Part shown: positions 26,720-35,921 of the stretch, piece after piece | Layout of the letters: every line of letters begins with the position of its first letter | Position numbering within the stretch: position 1 is the stretch's first letter | Source of the DNA: Flavobacterium sp. | Lineage (GTDB): Bacteria > Bacteroidota > Bacteroidia > Flavobacteriales > Flavobacteriaceae | Direction: 5' to 3' | Assembly (NCBI RefSeq): GCF_027533505.1 | Contig: NZ_JAPZUB010000035.1 | Coordinates: 1-64,000, forward strand | Length of the DNA: 64,000 bases | The notes under the pieces: model-generated | Told to the model about the DNA's origin: nothing | Databases searched by the model: none | Seen by the model: the letters and a program-made list of their open reading frames with translations, nothing else | Translations under genes and position numbers: made by a program

Positions 26720-29700
26720 ATGAAAAAATTATTATTACTAATTTTCCTTTTGTCATTTGCATTAGGACGATCACAAGGGGCTGCACCTGGTGATCCCGGA
26801 AGAAACTCCTGGGATGTTATTTCCTTGTTTTCAGGAGCTTACTCTGATCTTCCCGGAACCAATTTTAACCCATTTTGGGGACAAACAAACAATCACCCCA
26901 ATAACATGACAACGCCTTCCTATGGCGGTGATGAAGTAAGACAATACCAAAATACGGGCAGTTATCAAGGGACAGAGACACAAAGCGATGTGAATGTTTC
27001 AGCTATGACGCGATTTCACATTGAAATTTATTCCTCTACCCTGACATCGATACGTTTATCATTAATTAAGATAACCGCTGGAACGGTTGAAATCCCAACC
27101 ACTTTGCCTTTGGTTCCCGGGCAATGGAATGTATTTGATATTGATATTTCAGGACCTTCGTTTGCCGCAATTCGTCCCAATTTCCGTCAATTAAAATACG
27201 ACCAACCCGCTGGTGCTGGGAATATTCAAAACTTAATTGTTGATAATTTATTCTTTTGGAGACCTGCAACGTTACAACCGCCTACGGTGGGTACATTTAC
27301 AGTGCCCGCACAAGCTGTTGGAGCGGCTCCATTTACACTTACCCCTCCCACCTCCAACAATACGAGTCCGTTTACGTATACCAGTAGCAATACTGCGGTA
27401 GCCACCATTTCAGGAAATACAGTAACTGTAGTTGGAGCTGGAACCTCAACCATCACCGCTCTTCAAGTGTCGGATGGAATCTATGGCCCTAGTAGCACCC
27501 CTGCCACCTTAACGGTTAGCTTCCCTGCTCCAGGTCCTTCACCCACACCTCCATTAAGAAATCCGGGAAGTGTGATTTCAATGTATACGGGTAATCCCAT
27601 TGAAGCTTCTTACCCGAATCCGGTAGGTTTTAATATGATTCGTGCGCCATGGACAGCGGGTTCGATAACTTCTGATTTGAATTTTCCTAACGGAACTAAT
27701 ACTTGTATTCGACTAGATAATTTTGGCTTTTTTGGTTTTGTAAGTAGCGCAGAACCGGTTCGTTTCAGTGTCGTAGGAATGACAAGACTGCATGTTGATA
27801 TTTACTTAAACACACCCATTGCCAATATGTTTGTTTTCCTTTTATCCAATGGAGATCAATTATACAATACAGGGCCGTTGGTAGCTGGTTGGAACTCATT
27901 AGACATCAATCTTTCCAATTATCCTAATGCGAATTTAGCCAGTATTTATGGTTTTAAATTTGAACACAATCAGCCAGGATTACGACAGATTTATTTAGAT
28001 AACATCTATTTTTACAATGGTGGTACCGAACCTACTATCACAGATTTCACTATGCCTGAGAAGGTATTTGGAGATGCTCCATTCACCATCACGCCACCCA
28101 CATCCAATAGTGGCGGAGCATTTACCTACAGCAGTAACAATCCAAGTGTAGCTACCGTTTCAGGTAACACGATAACAATTACCGGTATTGGAACAGCAAC
28201 CATCACGGCAACGCAAGCCGCCAATGGGATTTATGATGCCGGTACGATAACTGCGCCATTAGTGGTGGCAGCTCCGCCATTAACCACAGCAGCTCCTACA
28301 CCTCCGGCACGTAATCCGTGGGATGTTGTTTCATTGTACAGCAATGCATATAGTAATTTGCCATCCGTGTCTTGGCAAGGAGTGTCTGCACTATCTGATG
28401 AAGTTTTACAGGGTAACGACACTAAAAAAATGAGTAACTTTTTGATTGAGTTGGTCAACTTTGCAGGAACTAATGTTTCGCAAATGACAACGCTTCATAT
28501 GGATATTTATACTACCGATTGTACTGGTTTTAATATTTGGTTATTAAACAACGGCGATCGCAATGCGCAATTTTTCCCTACGTTAAATACATGGTTTAGT
28601 GTTGATATTCCACTTTCTACCTATGCCAATAATGGATTAAACTTAGCCAACATCATCCAATTGAAGTTTGAAAGTTTGAATGGCCCTGGAAAAACGGTTT
28701 ATGTCGACAATATCTATTTCTACCGACCAGCCACTTTATTGCCGCCAACGGTGGGATCTTTTAGCGTTCCCTCAAAAAATGTGGGCGATGCTACTTTCAC
28801 GATTACTCCACCCTCTTCTAACAACTCTAATCCGTTCACTTACACCAGTAGCAATACCAATGTAGCTACTATTGTAAACGGAAATCAAATTCAAATTGTA
28901 TCGGGAGGAACAACAACTATTACAGCCTCACAAGCCCAAGACGGAACGTATGGACCAAGCAGTTCCACCGCTCTATTTGTGGTAAACTTCCCTCCTCCAG
29001 GCCCATCGCCTATTCCCCCTGCTCGTGATCCTGATACGGTGATTTCGATGTACACTGGAACACCTTCTACCTATGCAAATCCAGTAGGATACACCATGAT
29101 TCGCGCGCCTTGGACAGCAGCGACTACATTGACTGAAATTCCGAATGGAACGAATACTTGTTTACGTGTTGATAATTTAGGCTTTTTGGGCTATGTGACA
29201 AGTACAGAACCCGTACGTTTCAGCGTTGTGGGCATGACACACTTGCATTTGGATGTTTATGTGAATACGGCTTTCTCTAATTTATTCTTCTGGTTATTAA
29301 CCGACGGAGATCAACGAAGAGACATCGTAGACTTACAACCCGGTTGGAATTCAATTACCATTGACTTGAATGAATTTTCGGGGGCTAACTTATCCAATGT
29401 TTATGGATTTAAATTTGAGCAAAACCAACCCGGACCGCTACAAATCTATTTGGATAACATTTACTTCAGTAACGATACGTACTACATGGACGCGGATGGT
29501 GATGGATTTGGAAATCCGGCTTCACCAGTAATCGGAGAACAAATCGGTGCCGTAATGAATGACAACGATTGTGATGATACCCGTGCATCGGTTCGTCCGG
29601 GTGCGCCTGAGGTTTGTTTCGACGGTTTAGACAATGACTGTAATGGCGTGATTGACAACATCGGTCAGCCTGGAGGTTGTACGCCAATCGTCAGTACGAT

Positions 29701-30853
29701 TCCTTCTGCCACTTGTGGTACTGAAGTTGCTTTTGGTGGTATTGTTTACTCAAGCTGGGTCACCGGTGCTCAAGGGTATCGTTTCCGAGTGACCGAAGTA
29801 AACCCTGCGGATGATTCTGAAATCCCAGGAACACAAGTAATTGTGGATATGGTATTGCGTAATTTATACTTGCATAACTTGTCTAACTATAAGTACAACG
29901 CGAAGTTTAAAGTAGAAGTGGCAGTACGTTTCAACAACGTATGGCAACCAACGTACAGCGCCCCATGTTTCTTGTTAACGCCAACACCCGTAAGTACTAT
30001 GCTTGGTTGTGGTTCACAAGTAACGGGAATCAACACACAAATCTTCAGTACTATTGTACAACGAAGCAACGGGTACCGTTATCGAGTGCAACGATTAGAC
30101 AATGCTTTACAGCCTGTGGGGCCTGTTCAAGAAATCACTTCGGGTATCCGTAACTTTACCTTTGCAGCCGTAACGGATTTCCGCTACGATGCGAATTACA
30201 GTGTATCGTGTGCCGTGCGTAATACGGATGGTAGCTTCTTACCCTACGGTCCAAATTGTACGATCCAAGCACCGAAACACCCAACGACACAAGTTCGTGG
30301 TACACAGTGTAACGATTATGCAGCAACCAGCTACAGTGAGCGTATTTTTGCAGACGCGGTTCAGTTTGCAGCTCAATACCGCTTCCGTTTGTTCAATGAC
30401 GCACAGGCCTATAACTTCCAAGTGGACCGTGCTTTAAACAATTTCCGTTTGAGTGATTTCCCGGGATTAGTTGCTGGTGAAAACTACTCGGTACAAGTCG
30501 CTGTTCGTATGCCAAATCAACCTGATTTCGGTCCGTATAGCAAAACATGTACTTTGGTCGTTCCTTCGATTGCACGTACGATTGAAGACACATCCGTAAC
30601 GAGTGTTGCTTTCGATGCCCAAGTATATCCAAATCCATATGCGGAGCAATTCTACTTCAAAGTAGCTACGGCTAGCCAAGCGTCGTTCACCATTCACGTG
30701 TATGACATGATGGGTCGTGCGATCGAAACGCGTACCGTTGACGCTGATGCTATCGAAACCACCGAAGTGGGTGCATCTTATCCAACAGGGGTGTACAATG
30801 TTATCCTGATCCAAGGAACTCAAGTAAAAACACTTCGTATAGTAAAACGATAA
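26720..30853 (+). CDS. modular T9SS surface protein: four carbohydrate-binding-like modules, MopE-type metal-binding motif, type A sorting domain
   Basis: 1377 residues. After a signal peptide (about 1-19) four related beta-sandwich modules start near 27, 277, 528 and 767 with WDVISLFS, GSVISMYTG, WDVVSLYS and DTVISMYTG; modules 2 and 4 resemble each other most, giving an A-B-A-B plan. Each ends in a (V/I)YxDNIYFY-like strand. Three Big/Ig-like linkers (near 188, 438, 677: PFTYTSSNTAVATISG) follow modules 1-3. A MopE-type motif (DADGDGFGNP to CFDGLDNDCNGVID, about 922-965) probably binds calcium. Three repeats of about 95 residues start at Cys near 998, 1095 and 1194 (YRFRV, Y-x-V-x-VAVR). 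The T9SS type A domain (VYPNPYAEQF) begins near 1301. No catalytic domain is seen; a glycan-binding role is inferred. Confidence 0.88.
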   Translation: MKKLLLLIFLLSFALGRSQGAAPGDPGRNSWDVISLFSGAYSDLPGTNFNPFWGQTNNHPNNMTTPSYGGDEVRQYQNTGSYQGTETQSDVNVSAMTRFHIEIYSSTLTSIRLSLIKITAGTVEIPTTLPLVPGQWNVFDIDISGPSFAAIRPNFRQLKYDQPAGAGNIQNLIVDNLFFWRPATLQPPTVGTFTVPAQAVGAAPFTLTPPTSNNTSPFTYTSSNTAVATISGNTVTVVGAGTSTITALQVSDGIYGPSSTPATLTVSFPAPGPSPTPPLRNPGSVISMYTGNPIEASYPNPVGFNMIRAPWTAGSITSDLNFPNGTNTCIRLDNFGFFGFVSSAEPVRFSVVGMTRLHVDIYLNTPIANMFVFLLSNGDQLYNTGPLVAGWNSLDINLSNYPNANLASIYGFKFEHNQPGLRQIYLDNIYFYNGGTEPTITDFTMPEKVFGDAPFTITPPTSNSGGAFTYSSNNPSVATVSGNTITITGIGTATITATQAANGIYDAGTITAPLVVAAPPLTTAAPTPPARNPWDVVSLYSNAYSNLPSVSWQGVSALSDEVLQGNDTKKMSNFLIELVNFAGTNVSQMTTLHMDIYTTDCTGFNIWLLNNGDRNAQFFPTLNTWFSVDIPLSTYANNGLNLANIIQLKFESLNGPGKTVYVDNIYFYRPATLLPPTVGSFSVPSKNVGDATFTITPPSSNNSNPFTYTSSNTNVATIVNGNQIQIVSGGTTTITASQAQDGTYGPSSSTALFVVNFPPPGPSPIPPARDPDTVISMYTGTPSTYANPVGYTMIRAPWTAATTLTEIPNGTNTCLRVDNLGFLGYVTSTEPVRFSVVGMTHLHLDVYVNTAFSNLFFWLLTDGDQRRDIVDLQPGWNSITIDLNEFSGANLSNVYGFKFEQNQPGPLQIYLDNIYFSNDTYYMDADGDGFGNPASPVIGEQIGAVMNDNDCDDTRASVRPGAPEVCFDGLDNDCNGVIDNIGQPGGCTPIVSTIPSATCGTEVAFGGIVYSSWVTGAQGYRFRVTEVNPADDSEIPGTQVIVDMVLRNLYLHNLSNYKYNAKFKVEVAVRFNNVWQPTYSAPCFLLTPTPVSTMLGCGSQVTGINTQIFSTIVQRSNGYRYRVQRLDNALQPVGPVQEITSGIRNFTFAAVTDFRYDANYSVSCAVRNTDGSFLPYGPNCTIQAPKHPTTQVRGTQCNDYAATSYSERIFADAVQFAAQYRFRLFNDAQAYNFQVDRALNNFRLSDFPGLVAGENYSVQVAVRMPNQPDFGPYSKTCTLVVPSIARTIEDTSVTSVAFDAQVYPNPYAEQFYFKVATASQASFTIHVYDMMGRAIETRTVDADAIETTEVGASYPTGVYNVILIQGTQVKTLRIVKR

Positions 30854-30878
30854 TTCAATCCATCTTAATACTGAAAAT

Positions 30879-30904
30879 AGCCTCTCTTCGGAGGGGCTTT
30901 TTTT
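30879..30904 (+). terminator. terminator of the modular T9SS gene
   Basis: AGCCTCTC pairs with GAGGGGCT over a TTCG loop (one wobble pair), followed by seven T. Confidence 0.88.
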
Positions 30905-30932
30905 ACAATTCTCTCCTCATATTACAGCGTTA

Positions 30933-33035
30933 ATGAAACATTTACATACTTTACTTTTCGTATTCTTTTTCTCCATTCTTGGGCACCAATTAATGGCTCA
31001 AGTTGGAATTGGCACTACCAATCCAGAAGGAGCATTAGACATTACAGCTACCGATGAGGGTTTAGTTATTCCACGCGTAGCTTTGGTAAATACCACAACC
31101 GTGACAGTTCTCACGGGTGTCACTTCCGAGCTTGTCTACAACACCGCTACCAGTGGCGATGTAACCCCCGGCTTTTATTACTTGAGTTCTCCAACGGGAC
31201 CTTGGATTCGAATTGCTACCGGAGCTTCGGGTTGGCAAATCACAGGAAACAGTGGGATCGTAGATGGAGTCAATTATTTGGGAACTGATGCTTCCACCAA
31301 TGTGGACGTCGCTTTTAGACGAAACAATATTGCGGCAGGAAAAATCGGAGCCACTAGTACTTCCTTTGGGGTTGGCGCACTAACCAATGGAGCGAGTTCA
31401 AACAGCACTGCCTTTGGAACCAATGCCTTACGACTAACCACAGGAGTCAATAATGTGGCTGTTGGAAACGGAACGTTGGCAGCGAATACCACAGGAATTC
31501 AAAATACTGGGGTAGGAAATGCTGCTTTATCGCTAAATACAGGAAATGCCTCAACTGCGATTGGTTTTGAAGCGATGCGCAACAATTCGTCGGGAAATAA
31601 TGGTACGGCGGTTGGATTTCAAGCATTATCTAATAATTCTTCTGCAAGTAACAACACTGCTATCGGTTTTCAAACGATGATAAGCAATACCATCGGTTCA
31701 GAAAACACAGCGGTTGGATTTCAAGCAGCTCGCGCCAATACTGCTGGAAGTCGCAACACCGCCATGGGACATATTGCGTTGAATAACAATATTGGAAGTG
31801 AAAATACCGCTTTCGGTCATAGTGCTTTGCAAGGGATCAACAACAATGCATCGCGATTCAATACCGCGCTGGGATTCCAAGCGATGTTTGCGGGAACTGG
31901 AAATGTATCCAATGTTGTCGCCATAGGGGCTAATGCTTTGTTTCAAAATACGGCCTCCAATGCAACGGCAGTCGGTTACAATGCACTACAAGGACAAATA
32001 GGCGGTGGAACGGGCAATACTGGTGTCGGATTTAGTGTTTTGAACAATAATGCAACGGGGGACAATAACACGGCCGTGGGGACAGAAGCTGGGTTTGCTG
32101 CTGTGGGAAGTGGCAATACTTTAATTGGTTTTCGTGCAGGTCAGTTCGCCAGTAATGCCACTGGAGGAGGTACTTTTGTTGGATTTCAAGCAGGAGCAGG
32201 CACTACAGGAGCAAACAATACAGCGGTGGGGAATAATGCCTTGATTGCAACAGGAGCCAGTGCCAATAACGTTGCTATAGGAATGAGTGCACTCACGCAA
32301 AATATTGCCACCAACAATACTGCGCTGGGATTCAACGCTCTTTTTAATAATAACACAGGAAGTGGCAATGTTGCTTTGGGGAACCAGGCTGGATTTTTCG
32401 AAACAGGCTCCAATAAATTGTATATTACCAACGCCAATACAACCCCAACAACATCTTTGATTTATGGTGAGTTTAGTCCAACACCCATTTTACGTACCAA
32501 TAGTACCTTCCAAATCGGTAATCCTGCCGGCACAGGATATGTTTTTCCCGTTGCTCGCGGAACGGCCAATCAGTATTTAGCCACCGACGGTAGTGGTGTA
32601 TTATCGTGGGTTTCTCCTTCGGGCACCAACCAACTTTCGGCGGTGCGCACGAATTTAAGCGGTAATGCAGCATTAGGCACCTCGGGATGGCAAATCATTC
32701 CTTTTGCTACTGAAGTTTTTGATAGTAATAACGAATTTGCAGCCAATCGTTTTACGGCTACGCGGGCAGGTATTTATGAGATTAATGCGGGGTTTCACAC
32801 CGACAATCAAAGCAACGGTCAGTTCTATTCGATTGGCGTGTATGTTAACGGCGTACTTTACCAGCAAAATTCAGGAAACCACATCGCTAATGGTCCGGTA
32901 AGTCGCACGGTAACCTGTTTGGTTAATTTGGCTGTGGGAGGTTATGTCGAAATTTATGTCGAAAATTACCAAGCAGGCGTTTCTATCGATGGTTTTTCAG
33001 GCAAAAATTTTTTTGAAATACAACAAGTTAGGTAA
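30933..33035 (+). CDS. YadA-head-like beta-roll repeat protein with C-terminal C1q/TNF-like domain
   Basis: 700 residues with a signal peptide ending LMAQ (about 23) and VGIGTTNPEGALDI directly after it, the start seen in many flavobacterial surface and tail-fibre-like proteins. Residues about 140-490 are repeats of NNTAVGxxAL-N-TTG, the left-handed beta-roll pattern of trimeric YadA-type heads. A collar (about 500-560) leads to a C-terminal jelly-roll domain (about 568-700; FTATRAGIYEINAGFH, GVYVNGVLYQQNSG) resembling C1q/TNF-like domains, which usually trimerise. There is neither a T9SS sorting domain nor a YadA membrane anchor, so how it is retained is unknown. It lies 79 bp after the large T9SS gene. 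Confidence 0.82.
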   Translation: MKHLHTLLFVFFFSILGHQLMAQVGIGTTNPEGALDITATDEGLVIPRVALVNTTTVTVLTGVTSELVYNTATSGDVTPGFYYLSSPTGPWIRIATGASGWQITGNSGIVDGVNYLGTDASTNVDVAFRRNNIAAGKIGATSTSFGVGALTNGASSNSTAFGTNALRLTTGVNNVAVGNGTLAANTTGIQNTGVGNAALSLNTGNASTAIGFEAMRNNSSGNNGTAVGFQALSNNSSASNNTAIGFQTMISNTIGSENTAVGFQAARANTAGSRNTAMGHIALNNNIGSENTAFGHSALQGINNNASRFNTALGFQAMFAGTGNVSNVVAIGANALFQNTASNATAVGYNALQGQIGGGTGNTGVGFSVLNNNATGDNNTAVGTEAGFAAVGSGNTLIGFRAGQFASNATGGGTFVGFQAGAGTTGANNTAVGNNALIATGASANNVAIGMSALTQNIATNNTALGFNALFNNNTGSGNVALGNQAGFFETGSNKLYITNANTTPTTSLIYGEFSPTPILRTNSTFQIGNPAGTGYVFPVARGTANQYLATDGSGVLSWVSPSGTNQLSAVRTNLSGNAALGTSGWQIIPFATEVFDSNNEFAANRFTATRAGIYEINAGFHTDNQSNGQFYSIGVYVNGVLYQQNSGNHIANGPVSRTVTCLVNLAVGGYVEIYVENYQAGVSIDGFSGKNFFEIQQVR
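31380..32400 (+). repeat. coding repeats of the YadA-head type (about 14-16 codons each)
   Basis: More than twenty degenerate units encode NTAVG or NTAIG followed by xxAL and a short Asn/Gly turn. They are similar in protein but variable in DNA, interrupted by slightly longer units near 31840 and 31980. Confidence 0.75.
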
Positions 33036-33039
33036 AACA

Positions 33040-33071
33040 ATAAGAGCAATACATAGACGTATTGCTCTTAT
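33040..33071. terminator. 13-bp perfect hairpin between convergent genes
   Basis: ATAAGAGCAATAC (33040-33052) pairs with GTATTGCTCTTAT (33059-33071) over a 6-nt loop. It lacks a strong T-run on either strand but sits between the stops of the beta-roll gene and the ABC1-kinase gene, where a bidirectional terminator is expected. Confidence 0.6.
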
Positions 33072-33108
33072 CAACCTAACCAATAAATAAACAAACAGTA
33101 ACTTGCTC

Positions 33109-34419
33109 CTATCGCAAGTATTTTTCAAAGTGGCGTGTGTCTACGCGCGCTTTGATATCGTGTAACAAGTTGTATAATCCAAAAAAAGTGCGGTTGATGT
33201 ATAAAAAATGTTTCGAACCGCGATTTCCATTCATTTTGCGCAACTGGGTGTCTTTGGCAAACTCCTCTCCCATCACTGCAATTCTTCCGAAAAATTCCTC
33301 ATCCGAAAAATCAAAATAATCGGCGTGAAATGGTTGTGTAAAGAGTTGCAATAATTCATGGAAAATTTTCGTAAAATAAACAATCTCTTGTGGGGTATCA
33401 TCCTGGCGTAAAATCTCTAACTCATAGAGTTTTTGATTAAAAATCGTTGGATTATTGATACTTTCCTTGTTGGCCAATTCAAAATAGGGAGTGTAAAATT
33501 CCATAGGAACTTTTTTGATACACCCAAAATCAATAGCGACCAAGTTTCCTTGTTTGTCTACAAGAAAATTGCCAGGATGCGGATCCGCATGCACCTGCTT
33601 TAACGCATGCATTTGGTACATATAAAAGTCCCACAAAGCCTGTCCTATACGATCCCCCAAAGCACGATCGGTATTCTGCTTGGCAAATTCCGACAAATGC
33701 AACCCATCGATCCATTCCATCGTTAAAATCTTCGCAGAGGAATATTCTTTATAGTATTTCGGGAAGCGCAAATGTTCAATATGACTACACAATTGCGTCA
33801 TTTCGATACTTTGACGAAGTTCCAAATCGTAGTCGGTCTCCTCCAACAATTTGTCTTCCACTTCCTTAAAATACTTTTCCGAATCTTTACCTTTCAAATT
33901 AAACATTCGAATGGCAAAGGGTTTGACCAAAGCCAAATCCGAACTTATACTCTCTGCTACACCCGGGTATTGTATTTTCACAGCTAAATTTTTCCCATCT
34001 TTCGTTGCTTTGTGTACCTGACCGATACTCGCAGCATTAGTGGCGTCGGGTGTAAACGTATCGTATAAGTTCTCAGGATATTGACCGAGATATTTTTTGA
34101 ACGTTTTTCTAACTAAAGGGGCAGACAATGGGGGAACGCTGAATTGTGACAGCGAAAACTTGTCCACATATTGCTGGGGCATAATGCTTTTGTCCATGCT
34201 CAGCATTTGAGCTACTTTCAAAGCACTGCCTTTCAAATTTTTGAGTCCGTCATAAATATCCTCAGCATTATTCTCATTCAATTTATCACGCGACACACTG
34301 GGATTCACCAATTTTTCACCATAGTAAGCCACATAATTGGTGCCTACTTTGAGACCCGTTTTAACCAATTGACCGGCACGTTCTATTTTACCCGTCGGTA
34401 TTTTGTCTAAGGTCTTCAT
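33109..34419 (-). CDS. AarF/ABC1/UbiB family atypical kinase
   Basis: 436 residues. Landmarks are the KxGQ-like LKGSALKVAQMLSMD (about 59-73), the Ala-rich nucleotide loop ATNAASIGQVHKA, the ATP-binding Lys in LAVKIQYPG (near 145), the catalytic DPHPGNFLV (near 284) and the metal-binding DFGC (near 300). Relatives act on isoprenoid quinone lipids or lipid transport; flavobacteria make menaquinone, so a ubiquinone role is unlikely and the substrate is open. It is 3 bp downstream of a TetR gene, which probably controls it. Confidence 0.93.
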   Translation of the reverse strand: MKTLDKIPTGKIERAGQLVKTGLKVGTNYVAYYGEKLVNPSVSRDKLNENNAEDIYDGLKNLKGSALKVAQMLSMDKSIMPQQYVDKFSLSQFSVPPLSAPLVRKTFKKYLGQYPENLYDTFTPDATNAASIGQVHKATKDGKNLAVKIQYPGVAESISSDLALVKPFAIRMFNLKGKDSEKYFKEVEDKLLEETDYDLELRQSIEMTQLCSHIEHLRFPKYYKEYSSAKILTMEWIDGLHLSEFAKQNTDRALGDRIGQALWDFYMYQMHALKQVHADPHPGNFLVDKQGNLVAIDFGCIKKVPMEFYTPYFELANKESINNPTIFNQKLYELEILRQDDTPQEIVYFTKIFHELLQLFTQPFHADYFDFSDEEFFGRIAVMGEEFAKDTQLRKMNGNRGSKHFLYINRTFFGLYNLLHDIKARVDTRHFEKYLR

Positions 34420-34422
34420 CGG

Positions 34423-35097
34423 TTACTTTTGATTTTCTTTCCATAAAAATATACCCAAATCAATCATACGCTCCAGCGGTTGCGTTTGCATCAAATCAAA
34501 AGCGGTGTTGACGGTTTTTTCAATCAAAATGTCTGTTTTCTCAAATCCTTTGGAAGTATCATCAATCCAAAATTTAAGAACCACTAAAAAATTCACCCAG
34601 GCGGCTTCTGCCGTGACTGATTTTGAAATTTTAGCCCATTTCTCATTCCAAGCGGTATCCTGGGTGAACTGAACATTATCTACGATAAAATCTTTAAAAT
34701 GGTTTCGCATCCCACGTAAGGATTTCAAATTCTTGAGCCCTTGTTTATGGCCCTCCAATTGAAACAGAACATAACTTCTATTCAAGGAAAGCAATTCAAA
34801 CAAAGTGAAGTAAAGCGTTAACAACTTATCCCGGTCTACGTAAGAATTGTAAGCATCATCCTTTTGCATGGTCGCCACAGCATGCTCAAAAAACTGTGTC
34901 CAAATGGCTTCCTTCAACGCCTCTATGGACCCAAAATGAATATAAAAATCAGACTCCTTAATCCCCGCTTCGTGGCAAAATTGGTAAACATTCTTGGGTT
35001 CAGTGTCGTTTTTCAACACCGAATCCATAAACAACGAAATAATGGATTGATCGTCAACGATCTTTTTTCTTCCTTTTTTGGGCGTTGTAGTTTCCAT
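34423..35097 (-). CDS. TetR family regulator
   Basis: 224 residues. The N-terminal helix-turn-helix occupies about residues 15-60 (IISLFMDSVL, then VYQFCHEAGIKESDFYIHFG), with Lys/Arg-rich GRKK before it. The rest is an all-helical ligand domain with several aromatic residues. Next to an ABC1 kinase in an apparent two-gene operon, a conserved flavobacterial pairing in my recollection. Upstream (35124-35168) are repeated GTTTAA/TTAAAC elements likely to be its operator. Inducer unknown. Confidence 0.88.
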   Translation of the reverse strand: METTTPKKGRKKIVDDQSIISLFMDSVLKNDTEPKNVYQFCHEAGIKESDFYIHFGSIEALKEAIWTQFFEHAVATMQKDDAYNSYVDRDKLLTLYFTLFELLSLNRSYVLFQLEGHKQGLKNLKSLRGMRNHFKDFIVDNVQFTQDTAWNEKWAKISKSVTAEAAWVNFLVVLKFWIDDTSKGFEKTDILIEKTVNTAFDLMQTQPLERMIDLGIFLWKENQK

Positions 35098-35123
35098 GTT
35101 CTAATTTTTGGTAAAGATAAGTA

Positions 35124-35168
35124 GTGTTTAATGTTTAAACCAAATTGTTAAACAAAATATTTTGTTAA
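35124..35168. promoter_or_regulatory. repeated GTTTAA/TTAAAC elements upstream of the TetR gene
   Basis: Within 45 bp there are GTGTTTAA (35124), ATGTTTAAAC (35131), TTGTTAAACAA (35145-35155) and TTGTTAA (35162). The palindromic TTGTTAAACAA fits a TetR-type dimer site. The same 11-mer occurs in the merR and crtI promoters at the right end of the window; whether this is chance in AT-rich DNA is uncertain. Confidence 0.35.
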
Positions 35169-35178
35169 TTTTTTGGGC

Positions 35179-35207
35179 AAAAAAAACGTCCGGGGCTACC
35201 GAACGTT
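35179..35207 (-). terminator. terminator of the OmpA-family gene
   Basis: On the minus strand AACGTTCGG pairs with CCGGACGTT (one wobble pair) around TAGCC, followed by eight T. It starts 10 bp after the OmpA stop. Confidence 0.85.
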
Positions 35208-35216
35208 GTTTTTTAT

Positions 35217-35912
35217 TTAGCGACCCGCCTCGCGTTGGGCTTCTTGTTTCATTTTTTCATTAGCGACAATCGAAAATTCAACCCGTCGATTCATAGCGCG
35301 ACCCGCTTCTGTTTCGTTATCGCCAATCGGATCAGCTTCACCCATCCCAACGATTTGAAAACGCGACATGTTTAACCCTTTGGATTCTAAATAACGTTCT
35401 ACAGCCAAGGCCCGCTTTTCAGATAAATCGAGATTGTAAGCGTCGGCCCCTTTAGAATCAGTGTAGCCAAAAATTTTGATATCGGTATCGGCATATTCTC
35501 TAAACACAGGAACTAACTTATCCAAATTGGCACGCGCCGCTGCAGTCAAAGTGGCTTTGTTAAAATCGAAACGCACCGCATTTTCGCCCAAAACCAATTT
35601 GATCCCTTCCCCTACCCGTTCCACTTGTGCGCCGGGTAAAGCCGTTTGGATTTCACGGGCTTGTTTGTCCATTTTATTTCCAATAACACCACCGGCAACA
35701 CCACCAACAACGCCCCCAAGCACTGCGCCCAAAGCACCGTTACCGCCTTTTCCAGCATTATTTCCAATGACACCTCCCAAAACAGCACCCGCTGCTGCAC
35801 CTATAGCCGCACCACGCTGGGTATTGTTTGTATTTTTAACAGCCTCACAACCGGCCAAAGGACCAAAAGTTAGTAGTCCCACGAGTACTATTGCTATTCC
35901 TTTTTTCATCAT
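35217..35912 (-). CDS. OmpA-family lipoprotein with glycine-zipper region
   Basis: 231 residues. The signal ends in lipobox LAGC (Cys at 22). Residues about 33-85 are glycine-zipper repeats (AAIGAAAGAVLGGVIGNNAG) that can insert in or cross a membrane, and about 115-215 is an OmpA C-terminal domain that binds peptidoglycan (IKIFGYTDSKGADAYNLDLS, ending GRAMNRRVEFSI). It should tether the outer membrane to the wall. A small lipocalin-like lipoprotein gene lies 9 bp upstream, probably in one operon; the two recur together in flavobacteria in my recollection. Confidence 0.93.
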   Translation of the reverse strand: MMKKGIAIVLVGLLTFGPLAGCEAVKNTNNTQRGAAIGAAAGAVLGGVIGNNAGKGGNGALGAVLGGVVGGVAGGVIGNKMDKQAREIQTALPGAQVERVGEGIKLVLGENAVRFDFNKATLTAAARANLDKLVPVFREYADTDIKIFGYTDSKGADAYNLDLSEKRALAVERYLESKGLNMSRFQIVGMGEADPIGDNETEAGRAMNRRVEFSIVANEKMKQEAQREAGR

Positions 35913-35921
35913 GTTTAGATT

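Noticed and set aside
31380..32400. Integrated phage tail-fibre module
   Set aside because: Beta-roll repeats resemble tail fibres, but there are no other phage genes, no S74 peptidase domain and the gene has a signal peptide.
35612..35873. Alternative frames inside the OmpA-family gene
   Set aside because: They run through the glycine-zipper coding repeat and have no independent features.
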